NCBI RefSeq assembly: GCF_037042905.1
Contig: NC_087249.1
Location: forward strand, 39,639,401 to 39,703,400
Length of the DNA: 64,000 nt
Direction of reading: 5' to 3'
From: Lytechinus pictus
Lineage: Eukaryota; Echinodermata; Echinoidea; Temnopleuroida; Toxopneustidae
Numbering within the stretch: the first letter of the stretch is position 1; every line of letters starts with the position of its first letter. Of the stretch, positions 44,866 through 59,238 are shown piece after piece. The notes under the pieces were generated by a model. That model was not told the DNA's origin. It did not search any database and saw nothing but the letters and a program-made list of their open reading frames with translations. The translations under genes and the position numbers were made by a program.

Positions 44866-47365
44866 AAATATACTCTCTGTGGTTTTTTGTGTCTCTCTTT
44901 TTTTTGTCACCATCTTGACTTTCACATCATAAACAAAATATCTGACTTTACAGAGAAATACAATGAAAATTGTCAAGGCACACTGCCTTGTTGAGTAACT
45001 TTCAATCTTAACCCTAACTAGGCCGGGCTTTTTTGGCTGTTCTGTGACCGGGGGGTTGATTCAACCCCCCCCCCTGAGATCTCGGCCGCCGATCGCGCGA
45101 GCGCCGCAAAAATTTGCACGCTGGTAGTGTGCGATGTAAAACAATGGAATTTTCAATTTTCAATAATTTTGCTAATTAAACAGTCATTTACAAACACTGC
45201 CTGAAACCATTTATTGGCAAAGCACGAGATGATTGAAAATATTGCAGGTCAATGGAATAATGTATCATTGATGGTTCCAAATAATATCTACAACATTTTC
45301 ATGATCCATAATAGGGGCAGCCCTGATTTTTCCGAACCTATTTTTAGCAATGTCTCGTACGACACATGAAAATGCAAAAGTTTTTCCTACAATTTTATTT
45401 TTGATGATGCAATTTCACAATAGCAGTTTCTCTATTTTTGACCCATGGGTGATCGATTTATCCAATAAGGATCTAATTACAGCCCTTCATTTTTCAATAA
45501 TTGTCCTATTAAAAGTTGTCCCGTACGACACACAATATATACTGCATTTAATTGCAGGATTTGGATTCAGAAACTATAAATAGTAGGCCTATTTTAATTT
45601 AAGTAATTGATTTGACATAAAGTGAACTAATAAAGTACTCTTTCTATCTCCATAGAACATGAAATAGGTGATTCTAACCATTTTAATTGACTTCATGTAG
45701 GCGTATTCTTTTGTGAATCCCTTCAGCTAAACTGGTGATTTTCACTGGTCAGAGCAGGTTAATTTCTTTGTCATTGAGCATGAAAAGAAAACCTTTATAA
45801 TTGATTCACCCTTGCCTGGAAGATGACTTCCTCTTGCATGCTAATGTGAAATTATTATAAGATGTAAAAAAAAAATATTTACATATCAATCATCTATTTG
45901 GACTTCCCTTGATGATCACTAATTTTGTTATATGCAGTATTGAAACTCCTTACTTTTTTTCAATTTGTAAAAAAATCTGGAAAATAAGACAAACCATATG
46001 GTTTCATCAAATGCAGAAAGGTTCGAAAAAGTAGAATCACATTTCCTTAGAAAAAAAAATATTTAGTAGAATTACCAGTGAAAGTTGTCACATATATCAT
46101 GTATAATACATTTTATATGAAAAAACATGGCATTTTAGCCCCATAATTTTTGCAAACAGTTTCATTCATTCATTGTTTAAATAGTGTATTGGAAATCATC
46201 AATTAATTCACTAAAATATAATTTCACAGAGAACCTCAAGTTTTTGAGCTCGTAAAAATGCTGTGAACCATTTTACATTTCCCATCATGAAAAAAATGAT
46301 AATATATTGATCCCGATTGTATATATCGAGGTTACTTAATTATATTGTAATGAATGACTACTTATTAAAATGCTTTTCATTCAAAAGGAAGAATTAAGGG
46401 GCGATGCTCCCCTTCTGATTGATAAAGAGTTCATTGTTTTATTCAGGCTGTCCAGTACAACACGCAAGTGCCTGTTCAACACACAAGTGTCCCGTACGAC
46501 ACATTATTTTGTTTATGATATATTGACAGAAATATTCAGCCAATAGCGGTTTCTAACATAATGAATGTCTTACGTTTGATAGGATTATCATTATCATCAG
46601 CCAAATAAAGTGATTAAAGAAGTTAAAGAGACATAAACTAAGAAAGTTTGGCTTCAATTTAGAGATGTCCCGTAAGACACATTTTGAGTGTCCCGTACGC
46701 CACAATGTTCTTGAAAATTGTAATTTGCTTTATTTATTCATGAATGTTTATTTTGCTTTCTTTCATAGATGTGTTTGTTCTTGGGTAATTGAATATCAAT
46801 TTGATTTCAGTTTCTATGAAAATTATCTGTCCAACTCACAGACTTTAGAGTACAAACTTGAGGTTTCTAAAAAAGCCACTTTTTCTGCGTCCGTACGACA
46901 CATTACTATTTTAAATCTGTATAATACAGGATGTGAATTCAAGTCATGTTAAGTCTAGGCTTTCCTAATACTCTGGTAGTACTTGATGATCACCTTTAGT
47001 TACTGGAATATTTTTTGTTTTTCTTATAAAAAAACTGTCAAATGTTCTCTAAATGTCCCGTACGACACGTATGGAATCACCCTAATACGGAAAGGGTCAA
47101 TTAGGTATTCGTTTCACCAAATTGTATCTGTAATTCTACTTTTATCAACGTTAAAATAATGATCTTTGGAGAAAAATCAGAAACATAACACGCCATATAT
47201 TGGATCAACGTTTGACGTCACTTAATACCGAGAGATGTGACTGGGCCTATTGTTATTGTTCTGTTAGCACTGTGGTATGGTCTATTGGTTTGAAGGAGTT
47301 GATATGGCCGAGTGGTTATCTAGTTTATTTTAAATTTTACTTCCAATATGTTAAGTAACAAGTAG

Positions 47366-47447
47366 GTTGCGATGGCCGAGTGGTTAAGGCGTTTGACTAG
47401 AAATCAAATGGGATCTTCCCGCGTAGGTTCGAATCCTACTCGCAACG
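47366..47447 (+). tRNA. tRNA-Ser(AGA), intact, unit 4
   Basis: Identical to the unit 1 gene. Confidence 0.97.
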
Positions 47448-47844
47448 AAATATACTTCCTGTGGTTTTTTGTTTCTCTCTTTTTTTTGTCACCATCTTGA
47501 CTTTCACATCATAAACAAAATATCTGACTTTACAGAGAAATACAATTAAATTATCAAGGCACACTGCCTTTATTTGGTAACTTTCAATCTTAAAACATAT
47601 TTCATTAAAATGATCTTTTAAATATTGATGAATATTTGAATTGAGCATCATGATTGTGACACAGGTCACTGCTAAGTTTAAATATCCTGTTGTCATGACG
47701 GCTGATTACCGTGCTTTTGATTTGCAAAGATCACGTGACTAAATCACCAGATCTTATATAACTTTGAAGTTTGAATGCATCAGGCCAAGAACTTGGTAGA
47801 ATCGATTCGAAGTTAACTTTTCATAATCAGACCAGAAATATCAA

Positions 47845-47926
47845 GTTGCCATGGCCGAGTGTTTAAGGCGTTTGACTAGAAATCAAATGGGATCTTCCCG
47901 CGTAGGTTCGAATCCTACTCGCAACG
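47845..47926 (+). tRNA. tRNA-Ser(AGA)-like, mildly damaged, unit 4
   Basis: C6 and T19 defects; TTTCATAATCAG flank. Confidence 0.75.
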
Positions 47927-48207
47927 ATAGGATTTGGTTTTCTTCCCTTTTTTGCAGATGAGCGGATTTGATTTGAGCGAATGATTATGAAGGTGCATAT
48001 TATTTTTCCTTTTCCTTCCGTATCATCTTTTCCCCACCCCGCCTTTTTTTACATCAGTGTGAAAAAAAGCATTTTATCATTTAGTTTAAGTCTTTACCTA
48101 TTTCCATGTAATCGATCTTAAATAACTTTGAATGCATCAAGAACAGGCCAAGAACTTGGTAGAACTGATTCGAAGTTAACTTTTAATAATCGTACCAGAA
48201 ATATCAA

Positions 48208-48289
48208 GTTGCGATGGCCGAGTGGATAAGGCGTTTGACTAGAACGCAAATGGGATCTGCCCGCGTTGGTTCAAATCCTACTCGCAACG
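48208..48289 (+). pseudogene. tRNA-Ser(AGA) pseudogene, unit 4
   Basis: Same damage as the unit 1 copy. Confidence 0.8.
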
Positions 48290-48702
48290 AAACATACTTC
48301 CTGTAAGCCCAATCACGTCTTTCGGATTCTGAATTAAAATCATTTATTTCAATGTTTAAGTTGTGACAATGGGCATCGCTGTCACATTACCGGTTGTAAC
48401 AGGGCCGTTTGTAACATGGCGTTGTTAGCCTTTTACAAAATTTCTGTGTGGTCAGTACTGGAGCCCGTAACACAAAAATATGATGATCGTAGAGCATTTT
48501 TCTACGATTGATCGTAGAGCATTTTTCTACGATTGATCCCATTGACTAAAGTGCGCAATCAATCAAGCGTATCAGTACGATCAATCGCTAACCTTTGTGT
48601 TACAGGAGGCTGGTCTATTGGTTTTGAAGAGGTAAGATCACTGGTTGGTTGAATGACTCCGAATAGATGTACTTTATTTTCACTTTTAACAATTAGTAAG
48701 AG

Positions 48703-48784
48703 GTTGCGATGGCCGAGAGGTTAAGGCGTTTGACTTGAAATCAAATGGGATCTTCCCGCGTAGGTTCGAATCCTACTCGCAACG
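48703..48784 (+). tRNA. tRNA-Ser(TGA), intact, unit 4
   Basis: Matches the unit 1 TGA gene; AATTAG flank form. Confidence 0.97.
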
Positions 48785-51283
48785 AAATATACTCTCTGTG
48801 GTTTTTTGTGTCTCTCTTTTTTTTGTCACCATCTTGACTTTCACATCATAAACAAAATATCTGACTTTACAGAGAAATACAATGAAAATTGTCAAGGCAC
48901 ACTGCCTTGTTGAGTAACTTTCAATCTTAACCCTAACTAGGCCGGGCTTTTTTGGCTGTTCTGTGACCGGGGGGTTGATTCAACCCCCCCCCTGAGATCT
49001 CGGCCGCCGATCGCGCGAGCGCCGCAAAAATTTGCACGCTGGTAGTGTGCGATGTAAAACAATGGAATTTTCAATTTTCAATAATTTTGCTAATTAAACA
49101 GTCATTTACAAACACTGCCTGAAACCATTTATTGGCAAAGCACGAGATGATTGAAAATATTGCAGGTCAATGGAATAATGTATCATTGATGGTTCCAAAT
49201 AATATCTACAACATTTTCATGATCCATAATAGGGGCAGCCCTGATTTTTCCGAACCTATTTTTAGCAATGTCTCGTACGACACATGAAAATGCAAAAGTT
49301 TTTCCTACAATTTTATTTTTGATGATGCAATTTCACAATAGCAGTTTCTCTATTTTTGACCCATGGGTGATCGATTTATCCAATAAGGATCTAATTACAG
49401 CCCTTCATTTTTCAATAATTGTCCTATTAAAAGTTGTCCCGTACGACACACAATATATACTGCATTTAATTGCAGGATTTGGATTCAGAAACTATAAATA
49501 GTAGGCCTATTTTAATTTAAGTAATTGATTTGACATAAAGTGAACTAATAAAGTACTCTTTCTATCTCCATAGAACATGAAATAGGTGATTCTAACCATT
49601 TTAATTGACTTCATGTAGGCGTATTCTTTTGTGAATCCCTTCAGCTAAACTGGTGATTTTCACTGGTCAGAGCAGGTTAATTTCTTTGTCATTGAGCATG
49701 AAAAGAAAACCTTTATAATTGATTCACCCTTGCCTGGAAGATGACTTCCTCTTGCATGCTAATGTGAAATTATTATAAGATGTAAAAAAAAAATATTTAC
49801 ATATCAATCATCTATTTGGACTTCCCTTGATGATCACTAATTTTGTTATATGCAGTATTGAAACTCCTTACTTTTTTTCAATTTGTAAAAAAATCTGGAA
49901 AATAAGACAAACCATATGGTTTCATCAAATGCAGAAAGGTTCGAAAAAGTAGAATCACATTTCCTTAGAAAAAAAAATATTTAGTAGAATTACCAGTGAA
50001 AGTTGTCACATATATCATGTATAATACATTTTATATGAAAAAACATGACATTTTAGCCCCATAATTTTTGCAAACAGTTTCATTCATTCATTGTTTAAAT
50101 AGTGTATTGGAAATCATCAATTAATTCACTAAAATATAATTTCACAGAGAACCTCAAGTTTTTGAGCTCGTAAAAATGCTGTGAACCATTTTACATTTCC
50201 CATCATGAAAAAAATGATAATATATTGATCCCGATTGTATATATCGAGGTTACTTAATTATATTGTAATGAATGACTACTTATTAAAATGCTTTTCATTC
50301 AAAAGGAAGAATTAAGGGGCGATGCTCCCCTTCTGATTGATAAAGAGTTCATTGTTTTATTCAGGCTGTCCAGTACAACACGCAAGTGCCTGTTCAACAC
50401 ACAAGTGTCCCGTACGACACATTATTTTGTTTATGATATATTGACAGAAATATTCAGCCAATAGCGGTTTCTAACATAATGAATGTCTTACGTTTGATAG
50501 GATTATCATTATCATCAGCCAAATAAAGTGATTAAAGAAGTTAAAGAGACATAAACTAAGAAAGTTTGGCTTCAATTTAGAGATGTCCCGTAAGACACAT
50601 TTTGAGTGTCCCGTACGCCACAATGTTCTTGAAAATTGTAATTTGCTTTATTTATTCATGAATGTTTATTTTGCTTTCTTTCATAGATGTGTTTGTTCTT
50701 GGGTAATTGAATATCAATTTGATTTCAGTTTCTATGAAAATTATCTGTCCAACTCACAGACTTTAGAGTACAAACTTGAGGTTTCTAAAAAAGCCACTTT
50801 TTCTGCGTCCGTACGACACATTACTATTTTAAATCTGTATAATACAGGATGTGAATTCAAGTCATGTTAAGTCTAGGCTTTCCTAATACTCTGGTAGTAC
50901 TTGATGATCACCTTTAGTTACTGGAATATTTTTTGTTTTTCTTATAAAAAAACTGTCAAATGTTCTCTAAATGTCCCGTACGACACGTATGGAATCACCC
51001 TAATACGGAAAGGGTCAATTAGGTATTCGTTTCACAAAATTGTATCTGTAATTCTACTTTTATCAACGTTAAAATAATGATCTTTGGAGAAAAATCAGAA
51101 ACATAACACGCCATATATTGGATCAACGTTTGACGTCACTTAATACCGAGAGATGTGACTGGGCCTATTGTTATTGTTCTGTTAGCACTGTGGTATGGTC
51201 TATTGGTTTGAAGGAGTTGATATGGCCGAGTGGTTATCTAGTTTATTTTAAATTTTACTTCCAATATGTTAAGTAACAAGTAG

Positions 51284-51365
51284 GTTGCGATGGCCGAGTG
51301 GTTAAGGCGTTTGACTAGAAATCAAATGGGATCTTCCCGCGTAGGTTCGAATCCTACTCGCAACG
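51284..51365 (+). tRNA. tRNA-Ser(AGA), intact, unit 5
   Basis: Identical to the unit 1 gene. Confidence 0.97.
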
Positions 51366-51762
51366 AAATATACTTCCTGTGGTTTTTTGTTTCTCTCTTT
51401 TTTTTGTCACCATCTTGACTTTCACATCATAAACAAAATATCTGACTTTACAGAGAAATACAATTAAATTATCAAGGCACACTGCCTTTATTTGGTAACT
51501 TTCAATCTTAAAACATATTTCATTAAAATGATCTTTTAAATATTGATGAATATTTGAATTGAGCATCATGATTGTGACACAGGTCACTGCTAAGTTTAAA
51601 TATCCTGTTGTCATGACGGCTGATTACCGTGCTTTTGATTTGCAAAGATCACGTGACTAAATCACCAGATCTTATATAACTTTGAAGTTTGAATGCATCA
51701 GGCCAAGAACTTGGTAGAATCGATTCGAAGTTAACTTTTCATAATCAGACCAGAAATATCAA

Positions 51763-51844
51763 GTTGCCATGGCCGAGTGTTTAAGGCGTTTGACTAGAAA
51801 TCAAATGGGATCTTCCCGCGTAGGTTCGAATCCTACTCGCAACG
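51763..51844 (+). tRNA. tRNA-Ser(AGA)-like, mildly damaged, unit 5
   Basis: C6 and T19 defects; TTTCATAATCAG flank. Confidence 0.75.
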
Positions 51845-52125
51845 ATAGGATTTGGTTTTCTTCCCTTTTTTGCAGATGAGCGGATTTGATTTGAGCGAAT
51901 GATTATGAAGGTGCATATTATTTTTCCTTTTCCTTCCGTATCATCTTTTCCCCACCCCGCCTTTTTTTACATCAGTGTGAAAAAAAGCATTTTATCATTT
52001 AGTTTAAGTCTTTACCTATTTCCATGTAATCGATCTTAAATAACTTTGAATGCATCAAGAACAGGCCAAGAACTTGGTAGAACTGATTCGAAGTTAACTT
52101 TTAATAATCGTACCAGAAATATCAA

Positions 52126-52207
52126 GTTGCGATGGCCGAGTGGATAAGGCGTTTGACTAGAACGCAAATGGGATCTGCCCGCGTTGGTTCAAATCCTACT
52201 CGCAACG
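52126..52207 (+). pseudogene. tRNA-Ser(AGA) pseudogene, unit 5
   Basis: Same damage as the unit 1 copy. Confidence 0.8.
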
Positions 52208-52381
52208 AAACATACTTCCTGTAAGCCCAATCACGTCTTTCGGATTCTGAATTAAAATCATTTATTTCAATGTTTAAGTTGTGACAATGGGCATCGCTGT
52301 CACATTACCGGTTGTAACAGGGCCGTTTGTAACATGGCGTTGTTAGCCTTTTACAAAATTTCTGTGTGGTCAGTACTGGAG

Positions 52382-52549
52382 CCCGTAACACAAAAATATG
52401 ATGATCGTAGAGCATTTTTCTACAATTGATCGTAGAGCATTTTTCTACGATTGATCGTAGAGCATTTTTCTACGATTGATCCCATTGACTAAAGTGTGCA
52501 ATCAATCAAGCGTATCAGTACGATCAATCGCTAACCTTTGTGTTACGGG
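52382..52549. mobile_element. foldback element with a third hairpin copy, unit 5
   Basis: 168 bp instead of 143. Three 25-bp GATCGTAGAGC hairpin segments are present, the first with CTACAATT instead of CTACGATT. The right terminus keeps the TTACGGG form. Confidence 0.8.
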
Positions 52550-52645
52550 AGGCTGGTCTATTGGTTTTGAAGAGGTAAGATCACTGGTTGGTTGAATGAC
52601 TCCGAATAGATGTACTTTATTTTCACTTTTAACAATCAGTAAGAG

Positions 52646-52727
52646 GTTGCGATGGCCGAGAGGTTAAGGCGTTTGACTTGAAATCAAATGGGATCTTCCC
52701 GCGTAGGTTCGAATCCTACTCGCAACG
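52646..52727 (+). tRNA. tRNA-Ser(TGA), intact, unit 5
   Basis: Matches the unit 1 TGA gene, with the unit 1-like AATCAG flank. Confidence 0.97.
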
Positions 52728-55233
52728 AAATATACTCTCTGTGGTTTTTTGTGTCTCTCTTTTTTTTGTCACCATCTTGACTTTCACATCATAAACAAAA
52801 TATCTGACTTTACAGAGAAATACAATGAAAATTGTCAAGGCACACTGCCTTGTTGAGTAACTTTCAATCTTAACCCTAACTAGGCCGGGCTTTTTTGGCT
52901 GTTCTGTGACCGGGGGGTAGATTCAACCCCCCCCCCCCCCCCTGAGATCTCGGCCGCCGATCGCGCGAGCGCCGCAAAAATTTGCACGCTGGTAGTGTGC
53001 GATGTAAAACAATGGAATTTTCAATTTTCAATAATTTTGCTAATTAAACAGTCATTTACAAACACTGCCTGAAACCATTTATTGGCAAAGCACGAGATGA
53101 TTGAAAATATTGCAGGTCAATGGAATAATGTATCATTGATGGTTCCAAATAATATCTACAACATTTTCATGATCCATAATAGGGGCAGCCCTGATTTTTC
53201 CGAACCTATTTTTAGCAATGTCTCGTACGACACATGAAAATGCAAAAGTTTTTCCTACAATTTTATTTTTGATGATGCAATTTCACAATAGCAGTTTCTC
53301 TATTTTTGACCCATGGGTGATCGATTTATCCAATAAGGATCTAATTACAGCCCTTCATTTTTCAATAATTGTCCTATTAAAAGTTGTCCCGTACGACACA
53401 CAATATATACTGCATTTAATTGCAGGATTTGGATTCAGAAACTATAAATAGTAGGCCTATTTTAATTTAAGTAATTGATTTGACATAAAGTGAACTAATA
53501 AAGTACTCTTTCTATCTCCATAGAACATGAAATAGGTGATTCTAACCATTTTAATTGACTTCATGTAGGCGTATTCTTTTGTGAATCCCTTCAGCTAAAC
53601 TGGTGATTTTCACTGGTCAGAGCAGGTTAATTTCTTTGTCATTGAGCATGAAAAGAAAACCTTTATAATTGATTCACCCTTGCCTGGAAGATGACTTCCT
53701 CTTGCATGCTAATGTGAAATTATTATAAGATGTAAAAAAAAAATATTTACATATCAATCATCTATTTGGACTTCCCTTGATGATCACTAATTTTGTTATA
53801 TGCAGTATTGAAACTCCTTACTTTTTTTCAATTTGTAAAAAAATCTGGAAAATAAGACAAACCATATGGTTTCATCAAATGCAGAAAGGTTCGAAAAAGT
53901 AGAATCACATTTCCTTAGAAAAAAAAATATTTAGTAGAATTACCAGTGAAAGTTGTCACATATATCATGTATAATACATTTTATATGAAAAAACATGACA
54001 TTTTAGCCCCATAATTTTTGCAAACAGTTTCATTCATTCATTGTTTAAATAGTGTATTGGAAATCATCAATTAATTCACTAAAATATAATTTCACAGAGA
54101 ACCTCAAGTTTTTGAGCTCGTAAAAATGCTGTGAACCATTTTACATTTCCCATCATGAAAAAAATGATAATATATTGATCCCGATTGTATATATCGAGGT
54201 TACTTAATTATATTGTAATGAATGACTACTTATTAAAATGCTTTTCATTCAAAAGGAAGAATTAAGGGGCGATGCTCCCCTTCTGATTGATAAAGAGTTC
54301 ATTGTTTTATTCAGGCTGTCCAGTACAACACGCAAGTGCCTGTTCAACACACAAGTGTCCCGTACGACACATTATTTTGTTTATGATATATTGACAGAAA
54401 TATTCAGCCAATAGCGGTTTCTAACATAATGAATGTCTTACGTTTGATAGGATTATCATTATCATCAGCCAAATAAAGTGATTAAAGAAGTTAAAGAGAC
54501 ATAAACTAAGAAAGTTTGGCTTCAATTTAGAGATGTCCCGTAAGACACATTTTGAGTGTCCCGTACGCCACAATGTTCTTGAAAATTGTAATTTGCTTTA
54601 TTTATTCATGAATGTTTATTTTGCTTTCTTTCATAGATGTGTTTGTTCTTGGGTAATTGAATATCAATTTGATTTCAGTTTCTATGAAAATTATCTGTCC
54701 AACTCACAGACTTTAGAGTACAAACTTGAGGTTTCTAAAAAAGCCACTTTTTCTGCGTCCGTACGACACATTACTATTTTAAATCTGTATAATACAGGAT
54801 GTGAATTCAAGTCATGTTAAGTCTAGGCTTTCCTAATACTCTGGTAGTACTTGATGATCACCTTTAGTTACTGGAATATTTTTTGTTTTTCTTATAAAAA
54901 AACTGTCAAATGTTCTCTAAATGTCCCGTACGACACGTATGGAATCACCCTAATACGGAAAGGGTCAATTAGGTATTCGTTTCACAAAATTGTATCTGTA
55001 ATTCTACTTTTATCAACGTTAAAATAATGATCTTTGGAGAAAAATCAGAAACATAACACGCCATATATTGGATCAACGTTTGACGTCACTTAATACCGAG
55101 AGATGTGACTGGGCCTATTGTTATTGTTCTGTTAGCACTGTGGTATGGTCTATTGGTTTGAAGGAGTTGATATGGCCGAGTGGTTATCTAGTTTATTTTA
55201 AATTTTACTTCCAATATGTTAAGTAACAAGTAG

Positions 55234-55315
55234 GTTGCGATGGCCGAGTGGTTAAGGCGTTTGACTAGAAATCAAATGGGATCTTCCCGCGTAGGTTCGA
55301 ATCCTACTCGCAACG
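55234..55315 (+). tRNA. tRNA-Ser(AGA), intact, unit 6
   Basis: Identical to the unit 1 gene; T9 downstream. Confidence 0.97.
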
Positions 55316-55713
55316 AAATATACTTCCTGTGGTTTTTTGTTTCTCTCTTTTTTTTTGTCACCATCTTGACTTTCACATCATAAACAAAATATCTGACTTT
55401 ACAGAGAAATACAATTAAATTATCAAGGCACACTGCCTTTATTTGGTAACTTTCAATCTTAAAACATATTTCATTAAAATGATCTTTTAAATATTGATGA
55501 ATATTTGAATTGAGCATCATGATTGTGACACAGGTCACTGCTAAGTTTAAATATCCTGTTGTCATGACGGCTGATTACCGTGCTTTTGATTTGCAAAGAT
55601 CACGTGACTAAATCACCAGATCTTATATAACTTTGAAGTTTGAATGCATCAGGCCAAGAACTTGGTAGAATCGATTCGAAGTTAACTTTTAATAATCAGA
55701 CCAGAAATATCAA

Positions 55714-55795
55714 GTTGCCATGGCCGAGTGTTTAAGGCGTTTGACTAGAAATCAAATGGGATCTTCCCGCGTAGGTTCGAATCCTACTCGCAACG
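55714..55795 (+). tRNA. tRNA-Ser(AGA)-like, mildly damaged, unit 6
   Basis: C6 and T19 defects; TTTAATAATCAG flank. Confidence 0.75.
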
Positions 55796-56076
55796 ATAGG
55801 ATTTGGTTTTCTTCCCTTTTTTGCAGATGAGCGGATTTGATTTGAGCGAATGATTATGAAGGTGCATATTATTTTTCCTTTTCCTTCCGTATCATCTTTT
55901 CCCCACCCCGCCTTTTTTTACATCAGTGTGAAAAAAAGCATTTCATCATTTAGTTTAAGTCTTTACCTATTTCCATGTAATCGATCTTAAATAACTTTGA
56001 ATGCATCAAGAACAGGCCAAGAACTTGGTAGAACTGATTCGAAGTTAACTTTTAATAATCGTACCAGAAATATCAA

Positions 56077-56158
56077 GTTGCGATGGCCGAGTGGATAAGG
56101 CGTTTGACTAGAACGCAAATGGGATCTGCCCGCGTTGGTTCAAATCCTACTCGCAACG
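56077..56158 (+). pseudogene. tRNA-Ser(AGA) pseudogene, unit 6
   Basis: Same damage as the unit 1 copy. Confidence 0.8.
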
Positions 56159-56571
56159 AAACATACTTCCTGTAAGCCCAATCACGTCTTTCGGATTCTG
56201 AATTAAAATCATTTATTTCAATGTTTAAGTTGTGACAATGGGCATCGCTGTCACATTACCGGTTGTAACAGGGCCGTTTGTAACATGGCGTTGTTAGCCT
56301 TTTACAAAATTTCTGTGTGGTCAGTACTGGAGCCCGTAACACAAAAATATGATGATCGTAGAGCATTTTTCTACGATTGATCGTAGAGCATTTTTCTACG
56401 ATTGATCCCATTGACTAAAGTGTGCAATCAATCAAGCGTATCAGTACGATCAATCGCTAACCTTTGTGTTACAGGAGGCTGGTCTATTGGTTTTGAAGAG
56501 GTAAGATCACTGGTTGGTTGAATGACTCCGAATAGATGTACTTTATTTTCACTTTTAACAATTAGTAAGAG

Positions 56572-56653
56572 GTTGCGATGGCCGAGAGGTTAAGGCGTTT
56601 GACTTGAAATCAAATGGGATCTTCCCGCGTAGGTTCGAATCCTACTCGCAACG
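56572..56653 (+). tRNA. tRNA-Ser(TGA), intact, unit 6
   Basis: Matches the unit 1 TGA gene; AATTAG flank form. Confidence 0.97.
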
Positions 56654-59156
56654 AAATATACTCTCTGTGGTTTTTTGTGTCTCTCTTTTTTTTGTCACCA
56701 TCTTGACTTTCACATCATAAACAAAATATCTGACTTTACAGAGAAATACAATGAAAATTGTCAAGGCACACTGCCTTGTTGAGTAACTTTCAATCTTAAC
56801 CCTAACTAGGCCGGGCTTTTTTGGCTGTTCTGTGACCGGGGGGTTGATTCAACCCCCCCCCCCCTGAGATCTCGGCCGCCGATCGCGCGAGCGCCGCAAA
56901 AATTTGCACGCTGGTAGTGTGCGATGTAAAACAATGGAATTTTCAATTTTCAATAATTTTGCTAATTAAACAGTCATTTACAAACACTGCCTGAAACCAT
57001 TTATTGGCAAAGCACGAGATGATTGAAAATATTGCAGGTCAATGGAATAATGTATCATTGATGGTTCCAAATAATATCTACAACATTTTCATGATCCATA
57101 ATAGGGGCAGCCCTGATTTTTCCGAACCTATTTTTAGCAATGTCTCGTACGACACATGAAAATGCAAAAGTTTTTCCTACAATTTTATTTTTGATGATGC
57201 AATTTCACAATAGCAGTTTCTCTATTTTTGACCCATGGGTGATCGATTTATCCAATAAGGATCTAATTACAGCCCTTCATTTTTCAATAATTGTCCTATT
57301 AAAAGTTGTCCCGTACGACACACAATATATACTGCATTTAATTGCAGGATTTGGATTCAGAAACTATAAATAGTAGGCCTATTTTAATTTAAGTAATTGA
57401 TTTGACATAAAGTGAACTAATAAAGTACTCTTTCTATCTCCATAGAACATGAAATAGGTGATTCTAACCATTTTAATTGACTTCATGTAGGCGTATTCTT
57501 TTGTGAATCCCTTCAGCTAAACTGGTGATTTTCACTGGTCAGAGCAGGTTAATTTCTTTGTCATTGAGCATGAAAAGAAAACCTTTATAATTGATTCACC
57601 CTTGCCTGGAAGATGACTTCCTCTTGCATGCTAATGTGAAATTATTATAAGATGTAAAAAAAAAATATTTACATATCAATCATCTATTTGGACTTCCCTT
57701 GATGATCACTAATTTTGTTATATGCAGTATTGAAACTCCTTACTTTTTTTCAATTTGTAAAAAAATCTGGAAAATAAGACAAACCATATGGTTTCATCAA
57801 ATGCAGAAAGGTTCGAAAAAGTAGAATCACATTTCCTTAGAAAAAAAAATATTTAGTAGAATTACCAGTGAAAGTTGTCACATATATCATGTATAATACA
57901 TTTTATATGAAAAAACATGACATTTTAGCCCCATAATTTTTGCAAACAGTTTCATTCATTCATTGTTTAAATAGTGTATTGGAAATCATCAATTAATTCA
58001 CTAAAATATAATTTCACAGAGAACCTCAAGTTTTTGAGCTCGTAAAAATGCTGTGAACCATTTTACATTTCCCATCATGAAAAAAATGATAATATATTGA
58101 TCCCGATTGTATATATCGAGGTTACTTAATTATATTGTAATGAATGACTACTTATTAAAATGCTTTTCATTCAAAAGGAAGAATTAAGGGGCGATGCTCC
58201 CCTTCTGATTGATAAAGAGTTCATTGTTTTATTCAGGCTGTCCAGTACAACACGCAAGTGCCTGTTCAACACACAAGTGTCCCGTACGACACATTATTTT
58301 GTTTATGATATATTGACAGAAATATTCAGCCAATAGCGGTTTCTAACATAATGAATGTCTTACGTTTGATAGGATTATCATTATCATCAGCCAAATAAAG
58401 TGATTAAAGAAGTTAAAGAGACATAAACTAAGAAAGTTTGGCTTCAATTTAGAGATGTCCCGTAAGACACATTTTGAGTGTCCCGTACGCCACAATGTTC
58501 TTGAAAATTGTAATTTGCTTTATTTATTCATGAATGTTTATTTTGCTTTCTTTCATAGATGTGTTTGTTCTTGGGTAATTGAATATCAATTTGATTTCAG
58601 TTTCTATGAAAATTATCTGTCCAACTCACAGACTTTAGAGTACAAACTTGAGGTTTCTAAAAAAGCCACTTTTTCTGCGTCCGTACGACACATTACTATT
58701 TTAAATCTGTATAATACAGGATGTGAATTCAAGTCATGTTAAGTCTAGGCTTTCCTAATACTCTGGTAGTACTTGATGATCACCTTTAGTTACTGGAATA
58801 TTTTTTGTTTTTCTTATAAAAAAAACTGTCAAATGTTCTCTAAATGTCCCGTACGACACGTATGGAATCACCCTAATACGGAAAGGGTCAATTAGGTATT
58901 CGTTTCACAAAATTGTATCTGTAATTCTACTTTTATCAACGTTAAAATAATGATCTTTGGAGAAAAATCAGAAACATAACACGCCATATATTGGATCAAC
59001 GTTTGACGTCACTTAATACCGAGAGATGTGACTGGGCCTATTGTTATTGTTCTGTTAGCACTGTGGTATGGTCTATTGGTTTGAAGGAGTTGATATGGCT
59101 GAGTGGTTATCTAGTTTATTTTAAATTTTACTTCCAATATGTTAAGTAACAAGTAG

Positions 59157-59238
59157 GTTGCGATGGCCGAGTGGTTAAGGCGTTTGACTAGAAATCAAAT
59201 GGGATCTTCCCGCGTAGGTTCGAATCCTACTCGCAACG
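59157..59238 (+). tRNA. tRNA-Ser(AGA), intact, unit 7
   Basis: Identical to the unit 1 gene. Confidence 0.97.

Larger units (their letters stand above)
41218..45137 (+). repeat. serine-tRNA tandem unit 3 (3,920 bp)
   Basis: The first unit of the units 3-8 subgroup (GAAGTTAAAGAGAC; TTTGGCTTCAATTTAG; AATGTCCCGTACGACACG). C tract of 10. The foldback element has GTGCGCAAT, shared with unit 4 only. Confidence 0.97.
45138..49055 (+). repeat. serine-tRNA tandem unit 4 (3,918 bp)
   Basis: The shortest unit, mainly because its C tract is only 9. It shares GTGCGCAAT with unit 3 but the GGCCGAG relic with units 1, 2, 5 and 6. A private change AACATGGCATTTTA is seen near 46,125. Confidence 0.97.
49056..53005 (+). 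repeat. serine-tRNA tandem unit 5 (3,950 bp)
   Basis: Longer by one 25-bp hairpin copy in the foldback element. Near its right end it carries GTTACGGG and AACAATCAGTAAG, otherwise seen only in unit 1, although the rest of the unit belongs to the units 3-8 subgroup. C tract of 16, preceded by a private GGTAGATTCAAC. Confidence 0.97.
53006..56927 (+). repeat. serine-tRNA tandem unit 6 (3,922 bp)
   Basis: Subgroup 3-8 sequence with a C tract of 12. The T-run after the AGA gene is 9, as in unit 2. A private CATTTCATCATTTAG occurs near 55,940. Confidence 0.97.
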